Assembly (NCBI GenBank): GCA_900556405.1
Contig: USPB01000006.1
Location: forward strand, 1 to 21,067
DNA from: an uncultured Actinomyces sp.
Lineage (GTDB): Bacteria; Actinomycetota; Actinomycetes; Actinomycetales; Actinomycetaceae
Direction: 5' to 3'
Length of the DNA stretch: 21,067 bases
Shown piece after piece: positions 13,806 to 21,067 of this stretch. The notes under the pieces are model-generated. The model was not told the DNA's origin, did not search any database, and saw nothing but the letters and a program-made list of their open reading frames with translations. Numbering within the stretch: the stretch's first letter is position 1; each line of letters opens with the position of its first letter. The position numbers and the translations under genes are program-made.

Positions 13806-13811
13806 TAGAAT
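13806..13811 (+). promoter_or_regulatory. Candidate -10 of rbpA
   Basis: TAGAAT (13806-13811) lies 34 bases before the rbpA ATG, which would leave a leader of about 28 bases containing the AGGAGG ribosome binding site. The TTGACG at 13793-13798 is too close (7 bp) to be its -35. Confidence 0.4.
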
Positions 13812-13845
13812 GGTTCCGTTTCTTATCTACGTCCAGGAGGCTGTT

Positions 13846-14211
13846 ATGGCTGACCGCGCACTGCGTGGCATGCAGATCGGTGCGAAGTCCCTCGAATCCG
13901 AGGATGGCGTTGTCTTCGCCGACCGTTTCATTGTTCGTTATGCGTGCCCGAACGGTCATGAGTTTGAGGTCACGCTCTCCAGCGAGGCGACGGCCCCTGC
14001 AACCTGGGAATGCAAGTGTGGCCAGCAGGCCGATCTGATCGGCGAGACCGTCGAGGACGAGGAGAATAAGCCCGTTAAGCCTCAGCGCACCCACTGGGAC
14101 ATGCTGCTCGAGCGCCGCTCCATCGAAGAGCTTGAGGTCGTTCTCACCGAACAGCTCACCGCCTACCGTGAGGGCCGCCTGCGGCCCGAGGGCTCCTATC
14201 GGAAGGGCTGA
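13846..14211 (+). CDS. rbpA: RNA polymerase-binding protein RbpA
   Basis: RbpA is an actinobacterial transcription factor that binds RNA polymerase and the principal sigma factor and stabilises open complexes. The 121-residue protein has the conserved N-terminal tail GAKSLESEDG, the core domain with YACPNGHEF (32-40) and WECKCGQQA (54-62) containing cysteines 34, 56 and 58, then the basic linker and the sigma-interaction helices HWDMLLERRSIEELEVVLTE (83-102). I chose the ATG at 13846 with AGGAGG five bases upstream; the frame runs further upstream but that part is not family sequence. The gene ends exactly where the convergent ppm1 ends: the two stop codons are adjacent with no base between. 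Confidence 0.95.
   Translation: MADRALRGMQIGAKSLESEDGVVFADRFIVRYACPNGHEFEVTLSSEATAPATWECKCGQQADLIGETVEDEENKPVKPQRTHWDMLLERRSIEELEVVLTEQLTAYREGRLRPEGSYRKG
14172..14187 (-). terminator. Possible ppm1 hairpin inside the end of rbpA
   Basis: GGGCCGC (14172-14178) and GCGGCCC (14181-14187) form a short GC-rich hairpin. It would begin 25 bases past the ppm1 stop in a minus-strand transcript. There is no T-run, so a terminator role is speculative. Confidence 0.3.
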
Positions 14212-14994
14212 TTACTTCGAGAACGCTCGACGGGCGGCTTGGGTCACGCGACCCAGGCCGCCTTTCGTGACCATCACGAGCTCTTCAACGAAGATGGATG
14301 AATCCAGCTTCGACTCGCCAGCGATGCGCTCGTCAAAGGTGATGGGTACTTCGGCAATCACCGCTCCCAGAGATCGTTCGAGTTCGGTCATTTCCACCTG
14401 GAATCCAAAGCCGGTGGTCGCTACCCGATCGAGGACCTCGTTGTTCTGTAGGAAGGCGGCGCGGTGTAGGCGTAGGCCTGCTGTTGCGTCCTTGACCGGT
14501 GTTCCCAGGCAGAATCGGACATAATAATTGCCCGCCTTTGAGAGTGTGACACGCTTGTGAGACCAGCCGTTGATGCGTCCGCCGGGCACCCACCGTGACC
14601 CGATGACGAGGTCAGGCTGGTCGGGTCCCGCCATGCGCGTCAGGAGTTTTGGCAGATCCACAGGACGGTGCGATCCGTCAGCGTCCATCTGGAGGATAAA
14701 CGGATAGCCGTGCGCAATGCCCCAGCCCATACCGTCAACGTAGGCGGTGGCGAGGCCGGATTTGGCAGGACGATGGAGGATGTGTAGGCGCTCCTCGTTC
14801 TCCCTGCGAGAGTCTACCCACTCCCCCGTCCCATCCGGCGAGGAGTCATCGACGATGAGGATGTGCGCGTGGGGCACATGAGACCAGACCTGCGTCAGAA
14901 TGCCCGGAAGCGTCTCCATTTCGTTGTATGTCGGGATCACGATCAGGGTGTGGTCCCCCTGCGGAGAAGGAACAAGGCGCTCAGAAACAGTCAT
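14212..14994 (-). CDS. ppm1: Polyprenol monophosphomannose synthase (GT2)
   Basis: This glycosyltransferase transfers mannose from GDP-mannose to polyprenyl phosphate at the cytoplasmic side of the membrane, giving the donor for lipomannan and protein mannosylation. The 260-residue protein has the GT2 start TLIVIPTYNEMETLPGIL, the nucleotide-binding IVDDSSPDGTGEWV (47-60), the metal-binding DADG (104-107) in LQMDADGSHR, and the DPM1-type sequence VIGSRWVPGGRINGWS. It has no C-terminal membrane segments. It follows lnt by 19 bases; in M. tuberculosis both activities are in one fused protein, here they are separate. No Shine-Dalgarno is visible, so translation may be coupled to lnt. A hairpin ending the convergent rbpA transcript is encoded within its last 20 codons. 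Confidence 0.92.
   Translation of the reverse strand: MTVSERLVPSPQGDHTLIVIPTYNEMETLPGILTQVWSHVPHAHILIVDDSSPDGTGEWVDSRRENEERLHILHRPAKSGLATAYVDGMGWGIAHGYPFILQMDADGSHRPVDLPKLLTRMAGPDQPDLVIGSRWVPGGRINGWSHKRVTLSKAGNYYVRFCLGTPVKDATAGLRLHRAAFLQNNEVLDRVATTGFGFQVEMTELERSLGAVIAEVPITFDERIAGESKLDSSIFVEELVMVTKGGLGRVTQAARRAFSK
14233..14262 (+). terminator. rbpA terminator hairpin embedded in ppm1
   Basis: GGCGGC-T-TGGGTC pairs with GACCCA-G-GCCGCC around an ACGC loop, giving 13 pairs with one T-G pair. A short TTTCGT follows on the plus strand. It starts 22 bases after the rbpA stop codon but lies in the coding 3' end of ppm1, where it encodes the sequence GGLGRVTQAAR on the other strand. Confidence 0.55.
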
Positions 14995-15013
14995 GGGTCA
15001 CATTTTGCCGAAA

Positions 15014-16633
15014 TTAGTCGTGCGATGCACGCCTGGCGCGCGCTTGGGTCCTGATACCTCGCCCGACAACCGTGCCAAGGGCGGACAAACAGACGACCAG
15101 TGTGGCAGCCATGACGATGTTTGGGATCCTCTCCCCCGCTCGCGCGGTCAACGTCAGCGACGTACGAAGTGGAATATCGGAGGTGAGTGTTGCCGCCTGC
15201 TCGGTGCCGGTTTGCTCCAGGATCGAACCATCGGGACGAATAACGTAGGAATGGCCCGTCGTCGATGCCTGAATAGCACTGCGCGAGTACTCCATCGCTC
15301 GCATGCGTAGGAGCTGGCCCTGCTGCGCGGACTCTCCTGATGACCGGAAGTGATAGTTGTTTGACGGGACGATGATGGCTTGGCCACCGCGAGCGACACC
15401 GTCGCCAATCACCATGGGATAAGCCGCTTCGAAACAGATGCCGACCGCGAGGGGGACGTCGCGTCCGTCGCGTGCGCGCACTGTCATGAGGGGTGGCTCT
15501 GCGCCCGCTTCCATGTCTCGGCTTGACTGTGCGACTTCGGTCGCGAAGGACGCGATGAATGCGCGGAACGGGATGAATTCACCAAAAGGGACGGGGACGT
15601 GTTTCGAGTATCGAGCCGATTCCTCCAGCCCCTGACCGGGCTCCCAGATCGCTAGCCAATTCTTGACGTGATCACGTTCATTGAGGTTCGTGTAGCCGAT
15701 CAGCACCGGTGCGTCGAGCGCAGAGGCGGCATGATCGACTGCCTGCCCGATTGCAGGGAACGCGAGGGGATCACGGTCGACGGATCCTTCGCCCCAGATC
15801 GCCAGATCCAGTGGGTGATCGACCAGCTCCGGGGAGCTCGCGAGCTCGAGGGAGGCGCGAACGTTGTTGCCAGTCACCTCGCCCTCGTGCATGTAGGCCT
15901 GTGCGCCTGGAAGCGCGATGTCACCTTGGACGACACCGATACGGAGCATTCCGTTCTCTGCTTGGTTCGGCAGTGTCAGAGCGAGGGGTGCGACGTATGC
16001 AGCCACGACGATGATGGCGAGTGCTGGACGCGAGAACCAGTGCTCGCGAATCACTGACGCATCGCGAGCCGCGAATGCGCGGCGAACGAGAACTGCGAGC
16101 GCGATGACGACCGCAGTGATCAGTATCGTTCCGCCGTACGGGGCGAGGTGCCCGAGGGAGGAGTCCACCTGAGGCAGCGCCACGGAGCCCCAGGGAAAGC
16201 CGGACCAGGGCCACCGGGATCGTGCGGCATCGACACCGGCCCACGTGAGGGCAAAGAGCAATGCCTGGATGATCGGGCCACGCGCCCACGCCCACAGCTG
16301 CGTCCACCTCGCGACGAGCGCCCAGGCCATCAGGAACAGCGTCTGCACGAACGCAAGCACGAACCACGGGGGCGTCGTACCAACGGCGAGCGGAATCCAG
16401 TCGATGAGTGGAAGCCAGAAACTCATACCGAACACAAACGTGACCGTCAACGCCCGTGGCGCCCTGGCCTCGTCGATGCGCGAGATGTACAGCGCCAGTG
16501 CGGGTACCGACAGCCACCACCATCCCACCGGCGCAAAGGACGCGTACAGCGCGAGGCCAGCAAGTGCGGCGATGATCGAATCACCGCACACGTGTCCAAA
16601 CGACGTACGTCGCAAGATCTCCTGATGCCCCAC
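15014..16633 (-). CDS. lnt: Apolipoprotein N-acyltransferase
   Basis: Lnt adds the third fatty acyl chain to the N-terminal cysteine of lipoproteins in the membrane. The 539-residue protein has about six hydrophobic segments in residues 15-220, a nitrilase-like catalytic domain starting near RIGVVQGDIAL (231-241), and a final membrane helix (about 508-530) followed by a basic tail. The catalytic triad expected from E. coli Lnt is present: E282 in WGEGS, K344 in RYSKHVPVPFGEFIPF and C400 in GICFEAAYP. The glutamate motif is WGEG and not the usual WPE. The GTG start at 16633 has GGAGGG four bases upstream, and it lies 16 bases after helY, so it belongs to the pafB-pafC-helY-lnt-ppm1 run. Confidence 0.94.
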   Translation of the reverse strand: MGHQEILRRTSFGHVCGDSIIAALAGLALYASFAPVGWWWLSVPALALYISRIDEARAPRALTVTFVFGMSFWLPLIDWIPLAVGTTPPWFVLAFVQTLFLMAWALVARWTQLWAWARGPIIQALLFALTWAGVDAARSRWPWSGFPWGSVALPQVDSSLGHLAPYGGTILITAVVIALAVLVRRAFAARDASVIREHWFSRPALAIIVVAAYVAPLALTLPNQAENGMLRIGVVQGDIALPGAQAYMHEGEVTGNNVRASLELASSPELVDHPLDLAIWGEGSVDRDPLAFPAIGQAVDHAASALDAPVLIGYTNLNERDHVKNWLAIWEPGQGLEESARYSKHVPVPFGEFIPFRAFIASFATEVAQSSRDMEAGAEPPLMTVRARDGRDVPLAVGICFEAAYPMVIGDGVARGGQAIIVPSNNYHFRSSGESAQQGQLLRMRAMEYSRSAIQASTTGHSYVIRPDGSILEQTGTEQAATLTSDIPLRTSLTLTARAGERIPNIVMAATLVVCLSALGTVVGRGIRTQARARRASHD

Positions 16634-16649
16634 AAGCCCTCCAGCACTC

Positions 16650-19418
16650 TCAAATGGTTGACCAGGCCACGATACCGCGACCGATACGGTCCTTCGCTGC
16701 CTCGGCCTTGCGCGTCAGTTCGTTGCTCGACGCGGCGGACGCGATCTGCCCGAGACAATCCATGACCTGGCGCATCCAACGGACGAAATCACCGGCCTGG
16801 ATCGGCGTTGCGTCGATCGCCGTGGCCAGCGTCGACCCGTGCGCCCAGGCGAGCGTCGCCGCCATGAGGCCCGCGTCCAGGCTCGGGGTGAGCTCGCATC
16901 CGCATGATTTCTCGACACGATGTACGCGCTCAAGGATCGCGAGGCTCTCGTGCCAGGCCTCCTGAAGGCGAAGACCAACCCCTGAGGGTGCGAGCCGCTG
17001 AGCATCGTCGTCGGAGCGAGAATCGTAGACAAGCGCGGACACCATTGAGGCAAGTTCTGCCTCGTCGAGCTCGTTCCACGTGCCCTCATTCATCGACATG
17101 GCCACGACCAGGTCGCGCTCGCCGAAAATCCGACGTAAACGCTGGCCCGCATCGGTGACCTCGTCGCCAGTGAGGAAACCAAGGCGTTCGAGTACCCCGC
17201 AGACGCGGTCAAACTGAGCTGCGACCGACCCCGTCTGGGAGTCGATGGATGAGCGGAGACGATCAATCTCGCGCGCCACTCGTGCCCACTGGGCACCCGC
17301 CCGAGCGTGTTCCTCGCGATGCGGGCAGCGGTGGACCGGATGCTGGCGCATCGCAGTGCGCAGTGCACTCACCGGATCAGAAGCATCCGGCGAACCGGTA
17401 GGGATCTCATAGAGTCCCTTGGACGACCCGGAACGCAGCTCACCGGCGATACGCGTACGTTCTTTCGTCCGGCGCAGCGCGGAGCCCCCCGGGATCGACA
17501 TGTGGCCGACGACGACAATCGTCCCTCTCACGTCTTCGGGGGCAAGGGCGCGCCACGTGGAATCCTCACCGATGACGGATACTTCCACACGGCCCGAGGC
17601 GCTGGTGGCCTTCGCGCCGACGACGCACAGGCGGGACTTGCGCCCTCGCGTCAGGGCGAGAACATCTCCCGGGCGCACCCCGGACAGGACGCGTCGAGAC
17701 TCGTCGCGCGTCTCGCGCTTGCGCGCTCGTGCACCGGACTTCTCTGCCTGACCGAGCTGGTCACGCAGGGTGAGGTACTCGCGGACGTCACCGTGCGAGC
17801 ACGACAGGTCCTCGACCATCGCGTCTCGCTGCGCCTCCAGCTCGGAGAGCCGCGACGCGAGCGCGACGACAGCGGAATCGGCCTGATACTGCGCGAAAGA
17901 CGACTCCAACACCCTGCGTGTTTGGGCGCGCGTTGAGCGTGCGAGCAGATTGACGACCATGTTGTATGTCGGCGTGAACGCAGAAATCAAGGGGTACGTG
18001 CGCTTCGACGCGAGGGCGGCAACCTCTTCGGGTGCTACTCCCCCACGATGAGAGACGACCGCGTGCCCTTCGGTGTCGATACCGCGGCGCCCCGCGCGTC
18101 CCGAGAGCTGCGTGTACTCGCCGGCGGACAGAGAGACGTGCTCCGAGCCATTCCACTTCGTCAGCGATTCAATGACGACCGTGCGGGCAGGCATGTTGAT
18201 ACCGAGCGCGAGCGTCTCGGTCGCGTACACCATCTTCACGAGGCCGCGCGAAAAGAGGTGTTCGACGCTCTCTTTCATGAGGGGCAGCATGCCAGCGTGG
18301 TGCGCGGCGATGCCGCGCATGAGGCCGCGTTTCCACGCGTCGGCGCCGAGGACGATGGCGTCTTCGGGAGGAAGAAGTGCGATGACCTCATCCACGTAGC
18401 TCTCGATCTCAGCGGCCTCCGAGCGGGTCGTCAGCGTGATGCGCGTGGAGAGGATCTGGCGCACCGCATCCTCGCATCCTGCCCGCGAGAAGATAAACGT
18501 GATGGCGGGCAGAAGGCGCGCACGATCAAGAGAAATCAGCGTCGAGGGACGCGATTCGCGCCGCACGCGGACCTCGCGGTTCCACGAGCGCGAGCCGCGC
18601 CCGCCGCGCATACCGGAGTCACGCGTCGCGGCCACGAGCTCGGGATTGAGTTTTCCCTTTCCGGTCGGTGCGTACAGGTCAAAAATGTCCTCGCCGACGA
18701 TCATGTGCTGGTAGAGCGGAACCGGGCGTTTTTCGGAAACAATGATCTCGCAGGTGGCACGCACCTCCCGGATCCACGCGCCGAATTCCTCGGCGTTCGA
18801 CACCGTGGCCGACAGCGCGATGATCGCGACGTGTGCGGGCAGATGAATGATTACTTCCTCCCACACCGGGCCGCGCATCTTGTCCGCCAGGTAGTGGACC
18901 TCGTCGAGGATCACGAAGCCGAGATCATCCAGGGGTGCGCCCGCATAGATCATGTTGCGCAGGACCTCTGTCGTCATCACGACGACTGGAGCTCCGGAGT
19001 TCACCGACGTGTCTCCGGTCGCCAGGCCGACGTTGTCAGCGCCGTACAGGTCGCACAGCTCCAGGTACTTCTGGTTGGACAGCGCCTTGATCGGCGTCGT
19101 GTAGAACGCGCGCATTCCCTTCTCGAGGGCGACGTAAGCACCAAACTGTCCGACGATCGTCTTTCCAGCGCCCGTGGGTGCGGCAACGAGGACGGAGTTG
19201 CCGGCCTCGACGGCATCGAGTGCCTGGATCTGGAACGGGTCCGGCGTGAAGCTCAGCGTGGAGACCCAGCGTGCACGCAGGGACGAGGCGGCCTGCGCTT
19301 CGGCCTTGTACGAGGCGTATCGCTGGGCTGCGCTGCCGACGCCGAGGCCAACTTCCTCCTCGCGGTGCGCAACGCTTTCAGCGTCCCGGGTGCGGTGTCG
19401 ACGTCGTTTGGGGCTCAC
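16650..19418 (-). CDS. helY: DEAD/DEAH-box RNA helicase, HelY/Mtr4-like (Ski2 family)
   Basis: The 922-residue protein has a Ski2-like helicase core: Walker A APTGAGKT (80-87), TPIKALSNQKY (108-118), DEVH (172-175), SAT (203-205), then HHAGMLP, ATETLALGINMPARTVV and QLSGRAGRRGID in the second domain. An insert rich in charged residues follows and the C-terminal part (about 750-922) fits the DSHCT domain of Mtr4/Ski2 proteins. Family members unwind structured RNA with 3'-5' polarity; the mycobacterial HelY has no clearly defined partner. The GTG start overlaps the pafC stop by four bases (GTGA) and has AGAGGA seven bases upstream. In mycobacteria tatA and tatC lie between pafC and helY; here they are absent. 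Confidence 0.94.
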   Translation of the reverse strand: MSPKRRRHRTRDAESVAHREEEVGLGVGSAAQRYASYKAEAQAASSLRARWVSTLSFTPDPFQIQALDAVEAGNSVLVAAPTGAGKTIVGQFGAYVALEKGMRAFYTTPIKALSNQKYLELCDLYGADNVGLATGDTSVNSGAPVVVMTTEVLRNMIYAGAPLDDLGFVILDEVHYLADKMRGPVWEEVIIHLPAHVAIIALSATVSNAEEFGAWIREVRATCEIIVSEKRPVPLYQHMIVGEDIFDLYAPTGKGKLNPELVAATRDSGMRGGRGSRSWNREVRVRRESRPSTLISLDRARLLPAITFIFSRAGCEDAVRQILSTRITLTTRSEAAEIESYVDEVIALLPPEDAIVLGADAWKRGLMRGIAAHHAGMLPLMKESVEHLFSRGLVKMVYATETLALGINMPARTVVIESLTKWNGSEHVSLSAGEYTQLSGRAGRRGIDTEGHAVVSHRGGVAPEEVAALASKRTYPLISAFTPTYNMVVNLLARSTRAQTRRVLESSFAQYQADSAVVALASRLSELEAQRDAMVEDLSCSHGDVREYLTLRDQLGQAEKSGARARKRETRDESRRVLSGVRPGDVLALTRGRKSRLCVVGAKATSASGRVEVSVIGEDSTWRALAPEDVRGTIVVVGHMSIPGGSALRRTKERTRIAGELRSGSSKGLYEIPTGSPDASDPVSALRTAMRQHPVHRCPHREEHARAGAQWARVAREIDRLRSSIDSQTGSVAAQFDRVCGVLERLGFLTGDEVTDAGQRLRRIFGERDLVVAMSMNEGTWNELDEAELASMVSALVYDSRSDDDAQRLAPSGVGLRLQEAWHESLAILERVHRVEKSCGCELTPSLDAGLMAATLAWAHGSTLATAIDATPIQAGDFVRWMRQVMDCLGQIASAASSNELTRKAEAAKDRIGRGIVAWSTI

Positions 19419-20353
19419 GATGCATCCTCTCGGGTCCAGATCGACAAAACAGAGCGCGCACGGCGCGCGGCTTCGTCGCGCATATCCGGCGTTACTGCGC
19501 GCAGGTGTGGGGCGACGTCAATGAGGAGGCTTAGGCCCCACTGCTCGTTCCAGACGGGCAGAGTGATGCGCGCTCCCCCGCCGTCCAGTTCGGCGGCGAT
19601 GTGACCGTCGTATTCGTCGGCGATCCAACGAGCATCGCGATCGACGTCGAGCGTCCAGGTGGGTGCATCGTGGCGCACACGGCGCGGTTCCTCGACGCGT
19701 GGCCCCTCGCCGCACACGTCGCTGATCGACGCGACCGCGAAGCTGCGTGCCTCCCCCGCACGCGTGCACCAGCCGCGCAGGAGCCAGCCGCTTGCGCTCG
19801 CCTCGAGCGACCACGGGTCAACGATGCGGCGCGTGCGAATGCCCGACGCAGACACATAGGTAAACGACACGCGTTCTTCTCGCACCAGCGCATCTCGCAA
19901 AGTTTCGAGGCTCGCGTTCGACGAGGCAAGAGACGGAATCGCTTCCACGTGCTGTTCGGCATCGGCCTCTTTCAGGCCACCGAGCGCGCAGACAACGAGA
20001 GCTGCGTGCGGAACATGAGCGGAAAGCTCCTTGCCGAGAAGTGGCGTCATCGCAGACAGCCCAATGAGAAGTGCCTGCGCCTCAAGCGTCGACAGACGCA
20101 GCGGTGCCGAGGCACCCAGCGTTGAGCGCAGCGACACGCGCTGTTGTTGCTCGTACAGCTCCCAGTCGAGCTCGAAAGAAGCGCCGGGCAGTGAGTCTCC
20201 GACGGACGCGAGGTACTCCACGTCGCGGCGCACCTGTCGGCGAGTGCGATGGAAATGCGCGGCGATCTCATCGACGCTCACACCGGGATGTTCGCTCATC
20301 CACGCCACCATCGAAGCGAGACGGACAACGGCCAGCTGAACGTTCTCAGGCAT
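19415..20353 (-). CDS. pafC: WYL-domain transcriptional regulator, PafC-like
   Basis: The 312-residue protein has an N-terminal winged helix-turn-helix (about 8-55, with VSVDEIAAHFHRTRRQVRRDVEYLASVG) and a WYL domain (about 150-215, with RVSFTYVSASG, RIVDPWSLEASASGWLLRGWC and RSFAVASI), followed by a C-terminal extension. In mycobacteria PafB and PafC form a dimeric activator of the RecA-independent DNA-damage response, with WYL domains that sense single-stranded DNA. I start at the ATG at 20353, with GGGGTG six bases upstream, not the GTG at 20362. It overlaps the end of the pafB-like gene by eight bases and the helY start by four, so the three are translated from one message. No proteasome gene is seen here. 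Confidence 0.85.
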   Translation of the reverse strand: MPENVQLAVVRLASMVAWMSEHPGVSVDEIAAHFHRTRRQVRRDVEYLASVGDSLPGASFELDWELYEQQQRVSLRSTLGASAPLRLSTLEAQALLIGLSAMTPLLGKELSAHVPHAALVVCALGGLKEADAEQHVEAIPSLASSNASLETLRDALVREERVSFTYVSASGIRTRRIVDPWSLEASASGWLLRGWCTRAGEARSFAVASISDVCGEGPRVEEPRRVRHDAPTWTLDVDRDARWIADEYDGHIAAELDGGGARITLPVWNEQWGLSLLIDVAPHLRAVTPDMRDEAARRARSVLSIWTREDAS

Positions 20354-21067
20354 TGCGATCACCCCATGTGGCGGCCGCGCGTAGGCGCGTCAGCATCGCA
20401 TCTCGCAGGGACTCGGGCGATATGACGACCACGTCGGACGCCAAAGGAAGAAGGCGGCCGATCCACGTTCCCATCTCCGCGCCTTCGAGCGCGATACGCT
20501 CCCAGCCCGGCTGAGGCGAACCGTTGTCCTCAGACGATGCCCCGGCCTCGTAACCGTGGAGAAGCGTGCGCGTGGTGGAGCCCGCGCGCACGTGGACGAT
20601 CGGAGAGACGAACGATGAGACGCGAGGAAACACCGCCCCCTTGGGCGGAAGCGACGCGTCGCCCGGCTCACCCAGAAAGGAAATCTGCGACCGTATGCGC
20701 GACACACGAAACGTGCGTTCGCCGCCTCGGTCGAGATCCCAACCCCACAAGTACAGGGCGCGCCCCTGCACCGACAGAGCCCACGGCTCGAGAGAACGCT
20801 CAGTAAGTTCGCGCGAGCCCGGGTATTCGAAACACACCACGCGTCGCTCGCGAATGGCCTGCGACAACACGGTGGCAGCCCCGATGCCGGTCAGACCCAG
20901 ACGAATCGTGGGAGCGGAAACCTCGTCGGAGGAAGCTGCGGCTGCCTTCGCATCGATAGCGTCGGCGAAAACTTCACTGCTATCCCACGCGCGTGCAGCC
21001 AGCGACATCAGTGCACGGTCGGTACTCGTCACCTCGATGCCGGGCGCAAACGAATCCCAAGAGATGC
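20346..21067 (-). CDS. pafB: WYL-domain regulator, PafB-like, 5' end cut by the window edge
   Basis: The visible 240 or so residues include IEVTSTDRALMSLAARAW (the family region just after the DNA-binding domain) and a WYL domain with REERVVCFEYPGS-type sequence (RERRVVCFEYPGS), LEPWALSVQGRALYLWGWDLDRGGERTFRVSRI, and a C-terminal part. The frame stays open to position 21067 and its N-terminal helix-turn-helix must lie outside the window, so the GTG at 21032 is not the start. It is the upstream partner of the pafC gene, and the two overlap by eight bases, consistent with co-translation of a heterodimer. Identity as pafB rests on gene order and WYL architecture; the exact protein cannot be settled without the missing N-terminus. 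Confidence 0.82.
   Translation of the reverse strand, partial: ISWDSFAPGIEVTSTDRALMSLAARAWDSSEVFADAIDAKAAAASSDEVSAPTIRLGLTGIGAATVLSQAIRERRVVCFEYPGSRELTERSLEPWALSVQGRALYLWGWDLDRGGERTFRVSRIRSQISFLGEPGDASLPPKGAVFPRVSSFVSPIVHVRAGSTTRTLLHGYEAGASSEDNGSPQPGWERIALEGAEMGTWIGRLLPLASDVVVISPESLRDAMLTRLRAAATWGDRNA

Noticed and set aside
13793..13811. TTGACG followed by TAGAAT as a complete rbpA promoter
   Set aside because: The spacing is only 7 bp, so TTGACG cannot be the -35 of TAGAAT. I kept only the TAGAAT as a candidate -10.
18048..19604. Long plus-strand frame of about 518 codons opposite helY
   Set aside because: It is antisense to the helicase core and crosses into pafC; there is no supporting start signal.
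1..21067. Mobile elements, CRISPR arrays, toxin-antitoxin or defence systems, tRNA or rRNA genes
   Set aside because: I saw no transposase, integrase, repeated spacer pattern or RNA gene signature; all long frames are explained by housekeeping-type genes.

Overview
The window is GC-rich, densely coding chromosomal DNA from a Gram-positive actinobacterium. Markers of the phylum are rbpA, a garA-type FHA gene, an ftsR-type MerR regulator, the DUF881/small-basic-protein genes, PafB/PafC-type WYL regulators, a HelY helicase, and lnt next to a polyprenol-phosphate mannose synthase. The compact layout, several neighbours missing relative to Mycobacterium, and a MurE with a non-classical substrate motif suggest an Actinomyces/Schaalia-like member of the Actinomycetaceae; the genus is inference. 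I see no mobile element, phage gene, CRISPR array, tRNA or rRNA. No gene-free stretch exceeds about 170 bases.

Layout. Positions 1-4699 are read leftward: a gene fragment cut by the left edge, a bacterial-PH membrane protein, a DNA-3-methyladenine glycosylase (tag), the ribosome-assembly GTPase Der, and a MurE-type muropeptide ligase. From a 72-bp divergent promoter region, positions 4772-11302 read rightward: pepN, a DUF881 / small basic protein / DUF881 membrane trio, a GarA-like FHA protein, an FtsR-like MerR regulator and a second MerR regulator. A strong hairpin separates these from an Hsp70-like ATPase and a PAP2-type membrane phosphatase on the minus strand. rbpA (plus strand) then meets the polyprenol-phosphate mannosyltransferase gene (minus strand) stop-to-stop with no base between them. 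To the right edge everything is minus-strand: pafB (cut by the edge), pafC, helY, lnt and ppm1, with 4- to 19-base gaps or overlaps that suggest one operon.

How the genes work together. Most products serve the cell envelope, division and gene expression: MurE (peptidoglycan), Lnt and Ppm1 (lipoprotein acylation and mannosyl donor supply), PAP2 (lipid phosphate or glycerolipid chemistry), the DUF881/SBP trio beside FtsR (division-associated by context), RbpA and PafBC (transcription), HelY (RNA), Der (50S ribosome) and GarA (kinase-controlled metabolism).

The main sequence-level observation is that six gene starts (gene fragment, der, murE, pepN, Hsp70-like, PAP2) have a TANNNT -10-like hexamer ending 6-7 bases before the start codon, the arrangement expected for leaderless mRNAs. 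Most genes inside operons carry Shine-Dalgarno sequences instead. Other items are paired DnaA-box-like repeats upstream of tag, two clean palindromes in regulatory regions, and a terminator-like hairpin for rbpA embedded inside the coding end of ppm1.
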